Positions 36,931-48,495 of a stretch of DNA of 64,000 nt are shown here, piece by piece. The notes under the pieces were generated by a model. That model was not told the origin of the DNA, searched no databases, and saw only the letters and a list, made by a program, of their open reading frames with translations. The stretch is taken from positions 1-64,000 of the forward strand of contig JAWWNJ010000177.1 of NCBI GenBank assembly GCA_037176885.1, written 5' to 3'. The stretch comes from Favolaschia claudopus. Its lineage: Eukaryota > Basidiomycota > Agaricomycetes > Agaricales > Mycenaceae. The number at the start of each line of letters is the position of its first letter. Within the stretch, counting starts at the first letter, position 1. A program made the translations under genes and the position numbers.

Positions 36931-38873
36931 TTGTCTTTGACGAGTGTGGGGCGAAAATTTGCACAAGACTCACCAGCCTCCATTGTTAGATGCAAGGTCA
37001 CCGTCGATCAAATTCTCCATAAAATACTACGCAGATTCAGACTGTTGCACGATGGTAAGAGAGTTGAATACATACCTTTTCCCCGACTCGCCAATCTATC
37101 ATCAAGTGCTTCACCAGAAACATAGCGCATATCATCCTAACCCGATTGTGCAGGTAGCTACGTGCGTAAGTTGAGACCGTGCGTGCATTGCGTGGAGAAA
37201 GAAACTGACCCCGTTTCTTTTACGCATCTCATCCCAGCGTCAACGATGGGGTAACCGGTTTGACCTTGAGTTGATAAATCAGCACAGGTAAGCGGCATGA
37301 ACATTGAACGCTCGGAGTGAACCTGATTTCCATTTTTCAATGTTGCTTTCAGACGTAGCCAGAGGTAGTTCCGCTTTCGGATTTATCTGTTGCTTCCCAT
37401 CCGTATATGCGCCGTCCAACGCAGGGCCCTCCCAAACTATATCCACGCTCTTCTCTTGATACGGCCGTCCCATGCTAACGCGCGGATTGCCGGCAAGGAT
37501 ACAGACATAGAAGTCGCGCCATGCTATCTCTTGTACCCAGCGTCCACTGTCGGCGTGTGCGTTTTTGGTTGCTGGCATAGTGGCGCGGATACAGGCGCGT
37601 GCTGAGATGATGCCAGCGGCTAGATATGGGCTTCACGAATGTAAGTATTGTAGGCCCAGAACTGCAGAACAATGAACCTTAATCGACTGGTGGTGTCCTT
37701 GTCGGCGTTGTCTCTGTCTGTGTCGTACGCGGAAAGTCGACTGTGCTTTGGCGAATCTTCAGCGCCGTCTGCCAAGGGATTGGAAGGGACCATTTGGGAG
37801 GTCCTAGATTTCGTATGAAGGAAGCGTCGCAACATCTTGTACCGCCAAATTTTGTTTGAATTTGCTGGGAGCAGCGAGAATGTGCACTTACTTCGTTCGC
37901 CGCAATCTCGCCTGCCGGCCATGCAAGCTCCATTCTTTTGCGGTCGTTGGGGTCTAGTTCAAAGCCGGGAATACTTTGAGGTACCTGAGAATTGAAGAGA
38001 TCTTTGATCTTCTTATTCTCGTGTACGGATTGAGGGTTCGGGTGGGGCTCAGGGCAATCTTCGAGGAAATGCGGGATGTCTGCGTTCAACTTCTTGATCC
38101 ATGCCCTTTGGTACGGAGAGTACACGGCGTATGTTCTGTTCTCCTTGGTTAGGACGACACCGGGCTCGACAACGCCTTGAAATAGATCATCAGAAATCAC
38201 ACTGCGACCAACAACGATGAACGAACATTTGTCGTGAACGAAATGGGCACCGAATCCCTTTGATTTAGCTGTTTTGCAAATTTGTATGTCGCGTCGGAGC
38301 TCATCTACCTCGTACTCGATGTTTGCGTAGACACCTGAGGCGTTGAGCTGCTCTAAAAAAGATATGACTTGGCCCGGAATCTCTCTGCGCTTCGGCTGCG
38401 TGATTGTGTGTAGCGGGATGTGTAGTTTTGCCAGCGAGTCTTTGATCAACGCCAGGTTACGAAGCGTAAAGTCAATTCGACGCGGACTTCTGTCGTGAGC
38501 CTTGTAGTCTTCGGGGCTCAGAACGAATAGAGAGACCAGGGGTAGCTTATTTTTCTTCGCGTGCGCAGACGCTAGGGACAGGGCTCTGTTATCCGAAACT
38601 GGAATAGAGTCAGCCTAGGTTTTCGTGTTCTAATCGAAGGAAAGAACTTCTAAGGTCGCCCATGCGCATCCAGTATACTACCGACTCTGCCGACTTGCGA
38701 GTACCATTTCCGGCGTGTTTGGACGCGTCGAGCAACTTGGCGAGAGGCGGGTCTGAGTCGACTGCCGCCGCCGCACCAGCAGTAGCTATTTTGTTGGGGC
38801 GAAAAGTGGCCATGGTGCGAGCTCGCTTGGGCGAGGAAGCAGAGGAAGCTGGAGACAAGGCGCGCTTAGACAT
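36666..38873 (-). CDS. PHR1: Class I CPD photolyase, C-terminus replaced
   Basis: This FAD enzyme repairs UV-induced cyclobutane dimers with light. From ATG 38873 (ATG 38891 is an alternative): [20 protein letters not shown] (basic, NLS-like), [52 protein letters not shown] (antenna domain). Then [105 protein letters not shown] and [17 protein letters not shown] (flavin-binding domain). At least seven introns. After PYFRIF the family's NP...YIRxxVPEL block (about 70 residues) is missing. The frame runs on through the antisense of the ATPase gene for about 68 unrelated codons to TAA at 36666. Folding of the flavin domain may be affected. Confidence 0.85.
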
Positions 38874-39027
38874 GGTGGTTCTTCGCAACATGAAGCTGGC
38901 AGTATAAATAGCCTCAGTCTGCCAGCGATTCGAACCATCGCGGATAAAATCGAATCGGGACAACAACTGATACGTCATCATTCCGAATATGGCTGAACAC
39001 CTCCTATGCATCTTAAAAAGGAAATTA

Positions 39028-40700
39028 TTATCCGACATCCGTGTCCGCCTCTTTGGCGAGTCGCAGTCGCTCAGCTTCTTCCCTCTCTTCTTCCTCTACA
39101 ATCTGAGGAGTGGTGTCAATAAACGCCCTGGAAGAGTAACTACCACAAACCTCTACGTCTAGTGGGAACGTTAGGATCGCTGTGGACGCAAGTTTCGTCA
39201 GCAGACTTGGAGAAGTGGATCAGAAGTGTTTACCAGCAATCCCCGTCAATTGATTTAATTCTGGCAATAAGTTTACGTCAAATCGCACCAAGCAATTGTC
39301 ATGAAACATACGTTGCCCTGATTCATGCATACTTGAGAATATAACCACCTCTCCACCTTTCTGTTGTACAGCTTCCACAAGCTCGACGTATTTCTTTCGG
39401 GTCTCCGGATTACTTGATCTGTAGAACCTTGAGCAGTGCGCATGGCAGTGTGCAAGAAAACAAACCTGAAAAGGTCATCCGAAATTAACAAGGTTCCTAT
39501 TGCGCCTCGATCCGCAGCGAGAACGACATGGTCGGGCCCATACCACGCCCGCATTTCGTCCGAACCAAGCATCTTGAAGAACCTAGGCTGGATCGTTGAA
39601 GACTCCGCGTTGAAAGAGAGGAAACGTACTTGTCCAATACGATTCCTTCCCGAGCGAACTTAGTTTCTTTCAATTGAGAAACAACCTGCAGCGACAATGA
39701 GCACCGACAATGCATATAATCAAATGAACTTTCCTCAGGGCTCTTCAACACCTCCACCAAGCTGTGAACATGAGGGCTACTTATGTGCACCTTGATCACT
39801 TTGTCCTTGAGCGCCTTCTGAAGTATCTTGTCTCCGCGCTTCGACGCTTCGGCCACCAGATGATCATACACCGAATCTCGCACCCAACCTGGGCTGGCGA
39901 TGACAATAGCCTTCAGCCCTACATTCGCGAAAGGTACATGCCGCAAGAACGAGTCAAAGAGTGCCCCGTAAAACCGGCCCAACCCCTTCTCATGCTGCGA
40001 AGCAGAGCCGGACTTGCGGGGGACGGGGAGAGCCAGCCTGTGGGTGACCAGCGTCATATGTTGCGACAATAGACAGAACGCAGCGGTGCCCTCCCCGCAC
40101 ACCACTGCGGCAACTTCAGCGCCTTTCCCGGGGATAACAGACTCCTCCACACGAGCGAGAGCAACACTGTCCCAGCCCTCGGTCTTCTCTATACGGACAT
40201 CGCGCTGCACCTCAACATCGAGTGTATGAAAAGCCCCCAATCGAACGTGTTGGTTCTCGACTATAACCGGTCCAGTAATATGGAGAGTGGTGGTCGAATC
40301 TTGGCCGGCAGAGGAAGAAGAAGGGTCTGCAGCACCTTCGGAGGCAGGAGCAGTCGAAGATGGGCCACCGGATGAAGAGAACTCGACGCGGGTGACTCGG
40401 AGGGTCAGATTTAGTCTGACTCGTTGGGAATCGACAGAGCCTGTCGCGGAGACCTTCTGAACCCGGCTGCAGAGACGGATGGTTGGGAGGATGGCTCTGG
40501 GATTATTGGATAACTTTACCGTATGGCCGGGGCACGGACGCAATCGCCGTCCTGAATAAGATTGTAGAGATGCCACATGTCCTCATCGTCCTCGGGGCGA
40601 AGAGTGACATGGCCCTAGCAGCAATGAAGGCGCAGACAGCGAGCAAGCGAGCGCTACGTACAGTGCCGTGCTTGTCGATGTGTTTATTGACAAGCTTCAT
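39028..40700 (-). CDS. DOM34: Pelota/Dom34 ribosome-rescue factor
   Basis: Dom34 with Hbs1 dissociates stalled ribosomes in no-go and non-stop mRNA decay. From ATG 40700: [13 protein letters not shown], an intron, then [20 protein letters not shown] and [23 protein letters not shown] (Sm-like N domain). A Ser/Ala-rich insert of about 35 residues follows, then [40 protein letters not shown] (middle domain), [16 protein letters not shown] [20 protein letters not shown], and the C-domain ([49 protein letters not shown]). It ends AKEADTDVG at 39028. No GGQ motif, as expected for Dom34 against eRF1. About 420 residues. Its start lies only 39 bases from that of the divergent phosducin-like gene. 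Confidence 0.94.
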
Positions 40701-40739
40701 TGGTTCGTTGATTTCCTCTTTCTGTCTGCTACCACGATC
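40701..40739. promoter_or_regulatory. 39-base bidirectional promoter, DOM34 and phosducin-like gene
   Basis: Only 39 bases, pyrimidine-rich on the plus strand, separate the two start codons. The 5' untranslated regions must be extremely short or must overlap the neighbouring gene's first exon or intron. Two divergently transcribed housekeeping genes this close imply a shared core promoter. Confidence 0.6.
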
Positions 40740-41720
40740 ATGAACGAGTAAATTCAATTCAATCGATTCACCTCTACAGAATTCTGCTGAGGAACGCTAG
40801 TAACCCGAGAGTTGCATCGCTCACTGCGCGTGTAATCGAATCTAACCGCCGCCCTCGCCACAACGATGAGGATGAAGAGGACGAAGATGCTATTTTCGCC
40901 GAACTCGAAGAGGAGATCGAGAACGACAGCAACCCCTCGATGCGCGAGCACGGGATGCAAGTACTAAAGGAACAGTGGGCGCGTCTCGTAACTGTGCGCG
41001 GACAGAATTGGACTCATCCGACGCCGCTTTATAGCATGGATCAGCTGAATCAAATGAAACAAAATCAACATGGCAAATATTCTGAGATTACGGACGAGAA
41101 AGAGGTGGTGCGAGTGAGTGCGTAAGTCTACATTCTGTTCGACGCGTTCGATTCATCCTTATCCTGCCCTGCATTCAGACGCGAAAAGAAATGCGTCGTA
41201 CATTTCTATCATTCTAGATTCAAGCGTTGCGAGATCATGGATAAGCATCTCGCGGTCAGTCTACAGGGTGTTCTTCTGTGTGGTCCTCAACTTTGAAGCA
41301 GAAATTGGCCCCCAAATATTTCAACACTCGATTCTTCCGCGTTTTCGTAGAGAATGTTCCATGGCTAGTTGAACGACTGGGAATCAAGGTGCTTCCCTGC
41401 GTAATATGTTTCGTGGATGGTGTTTCGAAGGATAGGTTCGGTGCCCTGAAGTCCTCTCTGGATTTGACTGAGGCATTTCAATAGGTTAATCGGGTTCGAG
41501 GAACTTGGAAACACCGATGGGTTCGAGACTGCTGTCCTGGAGTTACGATTATCTACCATAGGTGAGAACTTTGGTGCTAATGTTTATTGTCTAAAATATG
41601 CGGTCAGGTGTGATAGAAAAACCTTCCGGCAATCCTTTAGACAAAGTGTATAACAACAGTTCGTCTTCAGGTTTATATCGGGTCAAAGACTCAGACGATG
41701 TATTCGATCTTGACGAATGA
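40740..41720 (+). CDS. PLP1: Phosducin-like thioredoxin-fold protein (Plp1/TXNDC9)
   Basis: Plp1/TXNDC9 proteins bind the CCT chaperonin and help fold tubulin and actin. From ATG 40740: MNEILLRNASNPRVASLTAR (exon 1 encodes only MN plus part of E), the acidic RRPRHNDEDEEDEDAIFAEL, EEEIENDSNPSMREHGMQVL, MKQNQHGKYSEITDEKEVVR. The thioredoxin-like domain follows: CVVHFYHSRFKRCEIMDKHL, LAPKYFNTRFFRVFVENVPW, LVERLGIKVLPCVICFVDGV, IGFEELGNTDGFETAVLELR. It ends RVKDSDDVFDLDE at 41720. The redox CxxC is absent, as usual in this family. About 240 residues. It converges on URA3 (93 bases). Confidence 0.92.
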
Positions 41721-41813
41721 TACCTGATTTGTTGCGACCTGTCTTCAGCCAGCCTTTTTCTTTGCGCCAGCCCAAACTGAAGTCAAGATATTCTAAATTG
41801 TTGTACAGGTTGG

Positions 41814-42765
41814 TCATACAGATTCAATTCTGTCTAGATAAGCAGCCCAGCCTTCTGCCTTGTACCGTTTGGCTTGTGCGACGATATCATCAACAAGAGT
41901 GGGATCTTTGCCGTATATACCACGGCCAACGATGATAACATCGCATCCTGATTCCAACACCACCTCTCTAGGAGTTCTGTACTGCTGGCCCATACCATCG
42001 CCCTTGGTGTCGAGACCTACGCCCGGTGTCAGAATCAAGAAGTCCTCCTCGGCCGTCACGTCGTCCAGTCCGGCACCTACGCCGTCCATGCGCCGCTGTG
42101 CGATAAAACCGACCACAAAGTCACGGTGAGCGCGGGCCATTTGGACTGCGATCTCCGTGTAAGAGCCGGACGCAAGAGAGCCTTTCGTGCTCATTTCTGC
42201 GAGCAGAAGCAGTCCGCGACCCAATGGAAGGCCGATGGAGGAAAGTCCGGTTATGATGGACGGCCCAGGGACAGGGTGTGCGTTCGTGAGATGCGACCAA
42301 CTGGCAATTTTGTGGACGCCGCTGGAGTATTGCAGCGCAACCGTATTTCCTGAGATGCCCTTCAACTTCAACACTGAATAAGTGCAGCGATCTAACGCGA
42401 CCGACCGATATCGGCGAATTTACGATCCTCGAAAATGACAAAATCGTGCTTTGCACTGAGAACCTGCAGTTTGTTTATGAGGGACGGCGCAAAGTCTTCG
42501 ATGATATCGATGTGGGTCTTAGATTTGGATTAGATGATACGCAATACTGTTGCCGAGAGAAAACGATTGCCTTCACAAGACAGACGAAGGGCCCAACTAC
42601 ATCGATAATAGCGAGAAAATCTTTGGAAGAGGTGACATCGACGCTGACGGCGAGATTCGATTGCTTCCTTTCTATAGTTTCAAGTAGTAGTTTTGCAGCA
42701 GGGTTCTGGTGATGTAGCGCTCTCTGCGCGTAAGTCTGCCGATGCGGTGGTGTTGAGGAAGACAT
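41814..42765 (-). CDS. URA3: Orotidine 5'-phosphate decarboxylase
   Basis: Last step of de novo UMP synthesis. From ATG 42765: [60 protein letters not shown] (across an intron), [20 protein letters not shown] with the catalytic D-K-D charge network ([10 protein letters not shown]), [20 protein letters not shown], then [53 protein letters not shown] and [20 protein letters not shown]. It ends [12 protein letters not shown] at 41814. About 285 residues, normal for fungal enzymes, with two introns. The 121-base divergent spacer to PUS7 contains CGCGTGACCG (42775-42784), a half of the inverted repeat described in findings, only 10 bases before the URA3 start. Confidence 0.96.
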
Positions 42766-42886
42766 TTGGGCGAACGCGTGACCGTGCTCAGATTTGATTT
42801 GAACTTCCTCTTACTGACTCTCTGGTGGTCGACGCTTCTCTCTGTGAACTCAGTCGTGCGCGTTCAATTGGTCTACGAGCCCACAA

Positions 42887-45709
42887 ATGCCTACTTTATT
42901 TCGCGAAAGGGATCAGGAAGACGAACTTGATTCCGAGCCTCTCTCCAAACGTCCGAAGCTCGATAGCGAGGAATGGGACCACGTCTTGCCCCCGAGCCAT
43001 TCATTACTCGGTGTCCCGCTGCCCGTCGCGACTAACGGGCCACTGAATTTCACCGAAACCGACGTCGGCATCTCCGAGTACATTGGCCATGGCATCTCTA
43101 AAATAGAAGGAATCATAAAGCAAAGGTTCGGGCTCTTCGTCGATCGACAGCACATGCAAGTCAATTGGCTGGGACAGATTCACGGATTTTTTGGTCTATG
43201 AGATCGACCAGGATGGCAATGTGGTACACCTGAACTCTGTAGACAAGCCGGAAGCACCCAAAGGTGAAGCTTCAACTGCTGCTGCGGCGACAGATGCTAC
43301 GACCCAAGCGACGGATGCTCCCGTTGAAAAGGAGAAGGGCAAAGAGAAGGAGAAGCCACAAAAAACCGATGAGCCATGGCCTGAACACTACAACACCCGT
43401 CTGGCGGAATTTCTACCCGAAGAAAGCATCTTGAAACTCAAGGAGATGTATTTGGAAGGCCCTGAACCTCCACGAGTTTCTGACAGTGGCTGGGGATCGC
43501 GACCGGCGCCAGGGTCCGCTCCTTCCGAGCCTGCACCAGAACCCGAACCGTCGAAACGCGGACGGGACAGGGGTGGTCGTGGCGGACGCGGCGGGCGTGG
43601 TGGACGGGGAGGCAGAGGAGGTCGACCTCCAGGACGGGAAGACAACAGGAAGGTTCTCTCGAATGTAGGTCTTCTTCTATATCTCTACACCCTTCATCCC
43701 TCAATTGTATCAGCCCATCCAATCCAAAGAAACTCGGACGGGATTACACGTAGCGATCCGCGAATTATTTGGTGGCAAGCTGGAATCTGAAGCTGATGCT
43801 TCTCATGCTGCACCTGCTCCTGAAGAAGGAACGAGGATTGCCATCAAGTGGGGATCCAAAGGCGGAGGACGAGGCGGCAGAGGAGGAGGAGGAGGTTCAT
43901 TTCCTCGCTCTCCCCTTGTCCAGATTGCTGAACTCTCCTCAGGTGGCCAGACTCCCCGTGGAACTTATCCGCCCCACATCCACTTCACACTGCAAAAAAC
44001 CAATCGCGACACACAAGATGCTCTTCAACATCTATCCCGTATTCTGCACGTCAACCTCAAAGACTTGGCAGTCGCCGGGACTAAAGACAAGCGCGGGATA
44101 ACTGTGCAAAGGGTATCGTTGAAGCGGAACAGCAAAACTGTCGAAGATATCTGGAAACTTGCAAACGCGCAAGTTGGTCGCCAATCGCATAACAATTCTA
44201 CTGTGAACCAGCGGGGTGATAGAGGTGTCCGTATCGGGGACCTCAAGTATCGCAAAGCTGGTTTGGAGCTTGGAATGCTCAAAGGCAACTCGTTCATCAT
44301 CACTTTACGGTATCTGTGGTTCATTTTCTCTTGTCTTCTTTGCTAACGGGCTATTTAGGAGCGTACAAGTTGATTCCATGGAAACATTAGACAAAGCTCT
44401 AGAAGTCATAAAAAACAAGGGTTTCATAAATTACTATGGTACACTCTCATTTTTCTACCTCTCGTTCTATTCTAACTAAGCCAACCCACCTTGCAGGGAT
44501 GCAACGATTTGGAACGGCTTCTGTTCCAACACATACCATCGGTCTTGCGCTGCTGAAATCAGAATGGCAAAAGGCGGTGTCGTTGATTCTGCAAAAACGA
44601 CACGGTGAACATCCGGACGTGGAAGCCGCGCGGGACGCCTGGCTTGTAGATCACGATCTTGAAAAAGCACTCGAGTTGATGCCCAGGCGCGTCGTGGCAG
44701 AGCGTTGTATACTAGAAAGTTTTCAGAAACAAAAGGGCGAAACTCGTAACGCCATGGGGGCGCTTTCGACCGTAAGTTATCTCTCTTTTTGGCTTGCGAT
44801 AGTAGCTCACGTTCTGGTTTTCTAGATCCCGAGAAATCTCCGCCTGATGTATGTGCATGCATACCAGTCCTACGTTTGGAATGCTATCGTCTCGGAGCGC
44901 ATTCGCACTTACGGTGCTGAACGGCCGATTGCTGGCGACCTTGTCTTCGAAAAAGAAAAAGCGTCCGAAGAGGAGGACGCCAGCATGCCAGATGCTCAGG
45001 ATGGCGAGGCTCCCGCTGCGGAAGAAGAAAACGAGGATACCGTAGAAGAACCGTCGTCTTCACGTTCTCGCAAAAAATTCAAAAAGCCTTACGTTGCACC
45101 CAAAATCAAGACATTGACGGATGATGATCTGGACAAGTACACGATATTCGACGTAGTTATGCCCCTTCCTGGGACCGACGTCGCTTATCCGGGCGGCGCA
45201 CTGGGTGAGAAATATCGAGAGTATCTTCGACTGGATGGTTTGGATCCGGATAATTTTGTCAGGAAACAAAAGTAATTTGCCGAATTGCTTCCTCATTTCC
45301 AGCTGCAGCTGACCCGCCGTTCAGGGAATACAGTCTCAACGGATCGTATCGTGCCATCCTTCACTTGCCGAAAGAGTTATCTTGGTCTGTCTTACGCTAC
45401 ACCGATCCCGACGTCGCCCTTGCGCAAGCCGACGAGGACAAGCTGCTTGGATACGACCCACCCGTGATCTCCGAAGAGGGACGTTTCATGGCCTTGCAGA
45501 TCAAAATAGCTTTGGGAACTGCATCGTATGCGACGATGGCTTTGCGAGAAATAACAAAGACAGATACGAGTGCCCATCACCAGAGCAGTCTCACCAGCGC
45601 GGCTGAAGACCAAAAATTCCGTGGCACTGAAGCTGCAAATGCTGAGGAACCCGTGGCCACGGCAGGCGAGGATTCGGAAATGCCGGAGGTGAAAGGAGAC
45701 GGAGAGTAA
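42887..45709 (+). CDS. PUS7: TruD-type pseudouridine synthase Pus7
   Basis: Pus7 makes pseudouridine in tRNA (position 13), U2 snRNA, 5S rRNA and mRNA. From ATG 42887: MPTLFRERDQEDELDSEPLS, LNFTETDVGISEYIGHGISK, IEGIIKQRFTDFLVYEIDQD, then a disordered region with an RGG tract (43555-43640), HVAIRELFGGKLESEADASH, a second RG-rich patch, YPPHIHFTLQKTNRDTQDAL, the catalytic motif VAGTKDKRGITVQ with its Asp, NSFIITLR, INYYGMQRFGTASVPTHTIG, LMYVHAYQSYVWNAIVSERI, and an acidic insert. It closes with YTIFDVVMPLPGTDVAYPGG, YSLNGSYRAILHLPKELSWS and SMALQIKIALGTASYATMAL-like residues before the acidic tail ending at 45709. About 800 residues, longer than yeast Pus7 because of the RGG and acidic inserts. 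Confidence 0.93.
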
Positions 45710-46347
45710 ACAAGGAAGCAGTGTATGTATCTTGAATTATCATGACCATTAGACAGGTGTCGCCGTCGAAATCGATCTCGCGCATGGGCGACTGACTGAG
45801 AGCAACCTTGGAGCAACCCGGTCGGCGTGGGCTTCTGAGAATTAATTGTATTACTTCAACCGCGATGATACCTTCTAATTAATCCCTTCTCCTCAATATC
45901 TCTTCTTCGAGATGACAAGAACACCGGTGAACCACTATAGCCATGTTCTTCACCGGTACCGGTCCCATTTCGCGATCCACCGACCTGGACCAAAAGTACC
46001 GCGGCAACTCACGCACCAATGAACGGCGAGGTTTTGGAAATCCCGGACGCAAAGTTAGACAGACAGTAGATTAACACTGTATTTTTATTGCTGCAGATGT
46101 TGACGCGTCGACGCGTCGACGCCGCAATCGGGTTTCAGCAAAGTGTCTGAGATGTGGACAGTAATCGACGCCGCGGCAGGAATCGACCGTGCCATGACGA
46201 AAAGGAGCAAACCACTGCTTTTCACAGACCTCGACCTCCGGGCTGGACACGTCGTCCTATTCTCAGGATTCCAACACTCTACTCACACCAAATATCGTAT
46301 TAATACTGGGCTCACACTCCTTCCGACGCCCTTAGATCTTTTGCGCA
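45710..46347. other. Intergenic region with tandem MluI boxes
   Basis: The spacer holds the 3' flank of PUS7 and the promoter of the transporter at 46348. Two ACGCGT boxes (the MCB element bound by MBF in yeasts) stand in tandem at about 46106-46119 (GACGCGTCGACGCGTCGACG), about 235 bases before the start. An inverted pair CACCGGTGAA / TTCACCGGT lies near 45922-45955. No gene was recognised. Confidence 0.45.
46106..46123. promoter_or_regulatory. Tandem ACGCGT (MCB-like) boxes
   Basis: Two copies of ACGCGT two bases apart, together forming a palindrome-rich GACGCGTCGACGCGTC. In ascomycete yeasts such boxes recruit MBF for G1/S expression. Function here is inference; a random CpG-rich repeat is the alternative. 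Confidence 0.4.
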
Positions 46348-48115
46348 ATGGCTAAAGTCGAAACCATTGTCTTTCTATCGCTCGTTCTCGATCTCTTTGC
46401 GTTCACAATCCCACTACCATTGTTTCCTCGGATAATCGAATGGTATACTGTGGTAGGTCGCATACGTGGGCTGTAGCACGGCGGCATTGTGACAGTAACA
46501 TTCCAAGCGCGAATCCGCTGACCCGACTGGTTTTCTGTCTCGCACATTGGAATTCGTCTCAACTATTCGCGGGTACCTCTACAGCCCGTCCATCCACTCC
46601 AAAAAATGGGACATAGTACTACTAGGTAACAAGCTTTCTCATTGAAATGATGCAGCAAATTTTATAGAGTTGCAGGTGGTCTCATGGGATCGGTGTTCTC
46701 GTCCGTCTACATGATTCTGGTCGGCGCAACAATTTCCTGACAAAGGCTTTAGGACCCTGCAATTCCTGGTCTCCCCCAGCATTGGCTCTTTGTCCGACAA
46801 GTATGGTCGCAAGCGAATTCTTCTCTTAACAATGATTGGAAACATATTGTCGGCAGTTTTGTGAGTTTTGAGCCCTGGAAAGTTGAGAATATGCGCTGAC
46901 TAATCGCGCAGATGGCTGCAGTCGACAACTTTCGCAACCTACATGCTTTCTCGTGTGGTCGGAGGTTTGAGTGAAGGAAATGTACAGTTAGCAATGTGCG
47001 TGCTGAAGCAATTCAGTTTGAATCACTCATAAATTGCCTTGATTTTACTTTAGTGCCATTCTATCCGATGTCACCACCCCAGCCAACCGGTCGAAGGCCC
47101 TCGCACACGTTGGCATTGCATTCGCGATCTGTTTCTGTATCGGGCCGCCGATTGGGGCATACTTTGCTTCGCGGCCTCTGCCCGCCTCTATGAACACCTT
47201 CGGTCTCGAATTGAATCCATACGCCGTCCCTGCAGCTATCACCGTGGTTCTCCTTATCCTGGAGACCCTTTTCTTAATTCTGGCTCTCCCCGAAACCCGG
47301 GGCAAACGCATGGTGCCGCCCGCAGAAAAACCCACCAATGGTGCTACACCATCGAAAGCGACCAAGAAAGCCAGCGCTGAGCAACGTCTCAGTATCTTAA
47401 AAACTCTACGCGGATTACATTTCTTGTTCTTGGGCGTGTTCTCCGGCGTCGAGTTTACCCTCACGTTCTTAACCTTTGACTGTGTGTCTCCCCATCCGAT
47501 TCGTTAGAACAAACTGACGCATCTTGACAGTATTTGACTGGAACAACAAACAGAACGGGGCGCTCATCGGTTCAATAGGAATCGTCAGTGCCCTCCTCCA
47601 AGGTGGCTACGTCCGCCGAGCAACATCTAAAATCGGTGAAGGCGTAATGGCGCGCCGCGGCGTATCCGCCTGTGCCGCTGCCCTCGTCCAACTTGCCTTA
47701 CTCCCCCAATTCACCTCCTCACGGCCCACCGTCGCTTTTAGATTATTACAAGGCGCGGCTGTGTGCATGGCGTTTACGTCTGCCACCGTCGTCAACTCGT
47801 TGACTGCTTTCGCGTCACTGCAGTGTGATGAGAGCTCCGTCGACCCGATCACTGGGAAACCAACGAAGGAGCACCCACAGCTCGCGAAAGGAAAGGCCCT
47901 CGGAGAGTTTAGATCTTCCGGGCAGCTTGGGCGTGCCATTGGTCCGCTTCTTGGTAAGATTTTACACCTCTCCCATCGACACGTTCATTTATCTCTATTC
48001 AGCGTGTGCCTCTTACTGGACATTTGGTCCATCTATCACTTACTCTATTTCAGCAGTCGCTATGATTGCTTTATCTATAGGTATGCGCACAATAGCAGCA
48101 ACGAAATCCTCGTAG
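46348..48115 (+). CDS. MFS transporter, MFSD10/tetracycline-efflux-like
   Basis: A major-facilitator membrane transporter. From ATG 46348: MAKVETIVFLSLVLDLFAFT, IPLPLFPRIIEWYT (helix 1), RESADPTGFLSRTLEFVSTI after an intron, GGLMGSVFS, LQFLVSPSIGSLSDKYGRKR with the MFS loop 2-3 signature GxLSDKYGRK, TTFATYMLSRVVGGLSEGNV, AIAILSDVTTPANRSKALAH, VGIAFAICFCIGPPIGAYFA, and a central loop. The second half is LHFLFLGVFSGVEFTLTFLT, GALIGSIGIVSALLQGGYVR, TVAFRLLQGAAVCMAFTSAT, LGEFRSSGQLGRAIGPLL, and a last helix in YWTFGPSITYSISAVAMIAL, ending at 48115. About 460 residues with 12 helices expected. Closest in arrangement to eukaryotic MFSD10/TETRAN proteins; substrate unknown, probably organic anions or drugs. 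Confidence 0.88.
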
Positions 48116-48495
48116 ACTGTCGATATTGGCTTGGGTCGGAAGGAGTGTGGAATGCACGGCAAGGAACAAGAAAATATTTAATTTGTGCTACGAATGTCTC
48201 TGTGCCATTAAATTACTATAATGTCTAGCGCGGAGTGGTGTAGTTTCACGGTGTGGGCGGGGGGCAAGCACCAAAAACGCCCGTCCCAGCTATATGTGAA
48301 TTTTTTCGTCCCAAAATAGCGAAAAATAAAAAAAGTCCCTCCGATGGTTCGTCCTGTCGTAAGCGTGTGTGCGCGTTGCGTGAAGAGTGCAATGTGATGT
48401 AAGCAAAGGTATGCGAAGAGTCAGTGAGTTGCAGTGCGTGCGTCATGAGCGTGAGGTGGTATCGTTGTCGAGGAAAGGGCAGGAAACGGCCAGGG
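48116..48495. other. Convergent 3' intergenic region
   Basis: The spacer lies between the ends of the MFS gene and the leftward MIPC synthase gene. A-rich and G-rich runs occur near 48250-48330 but no gene or terminator-like hairpin was recognised. Confidence 0.4.

Noticed and set aside
38918..38945. GGTTCGAATC on the minus strand, resembling a tRNA T-arm
   Set aside because: The T-stem and acceptor stem cannot be paired around it and no D-arm or anticodon arm follows.
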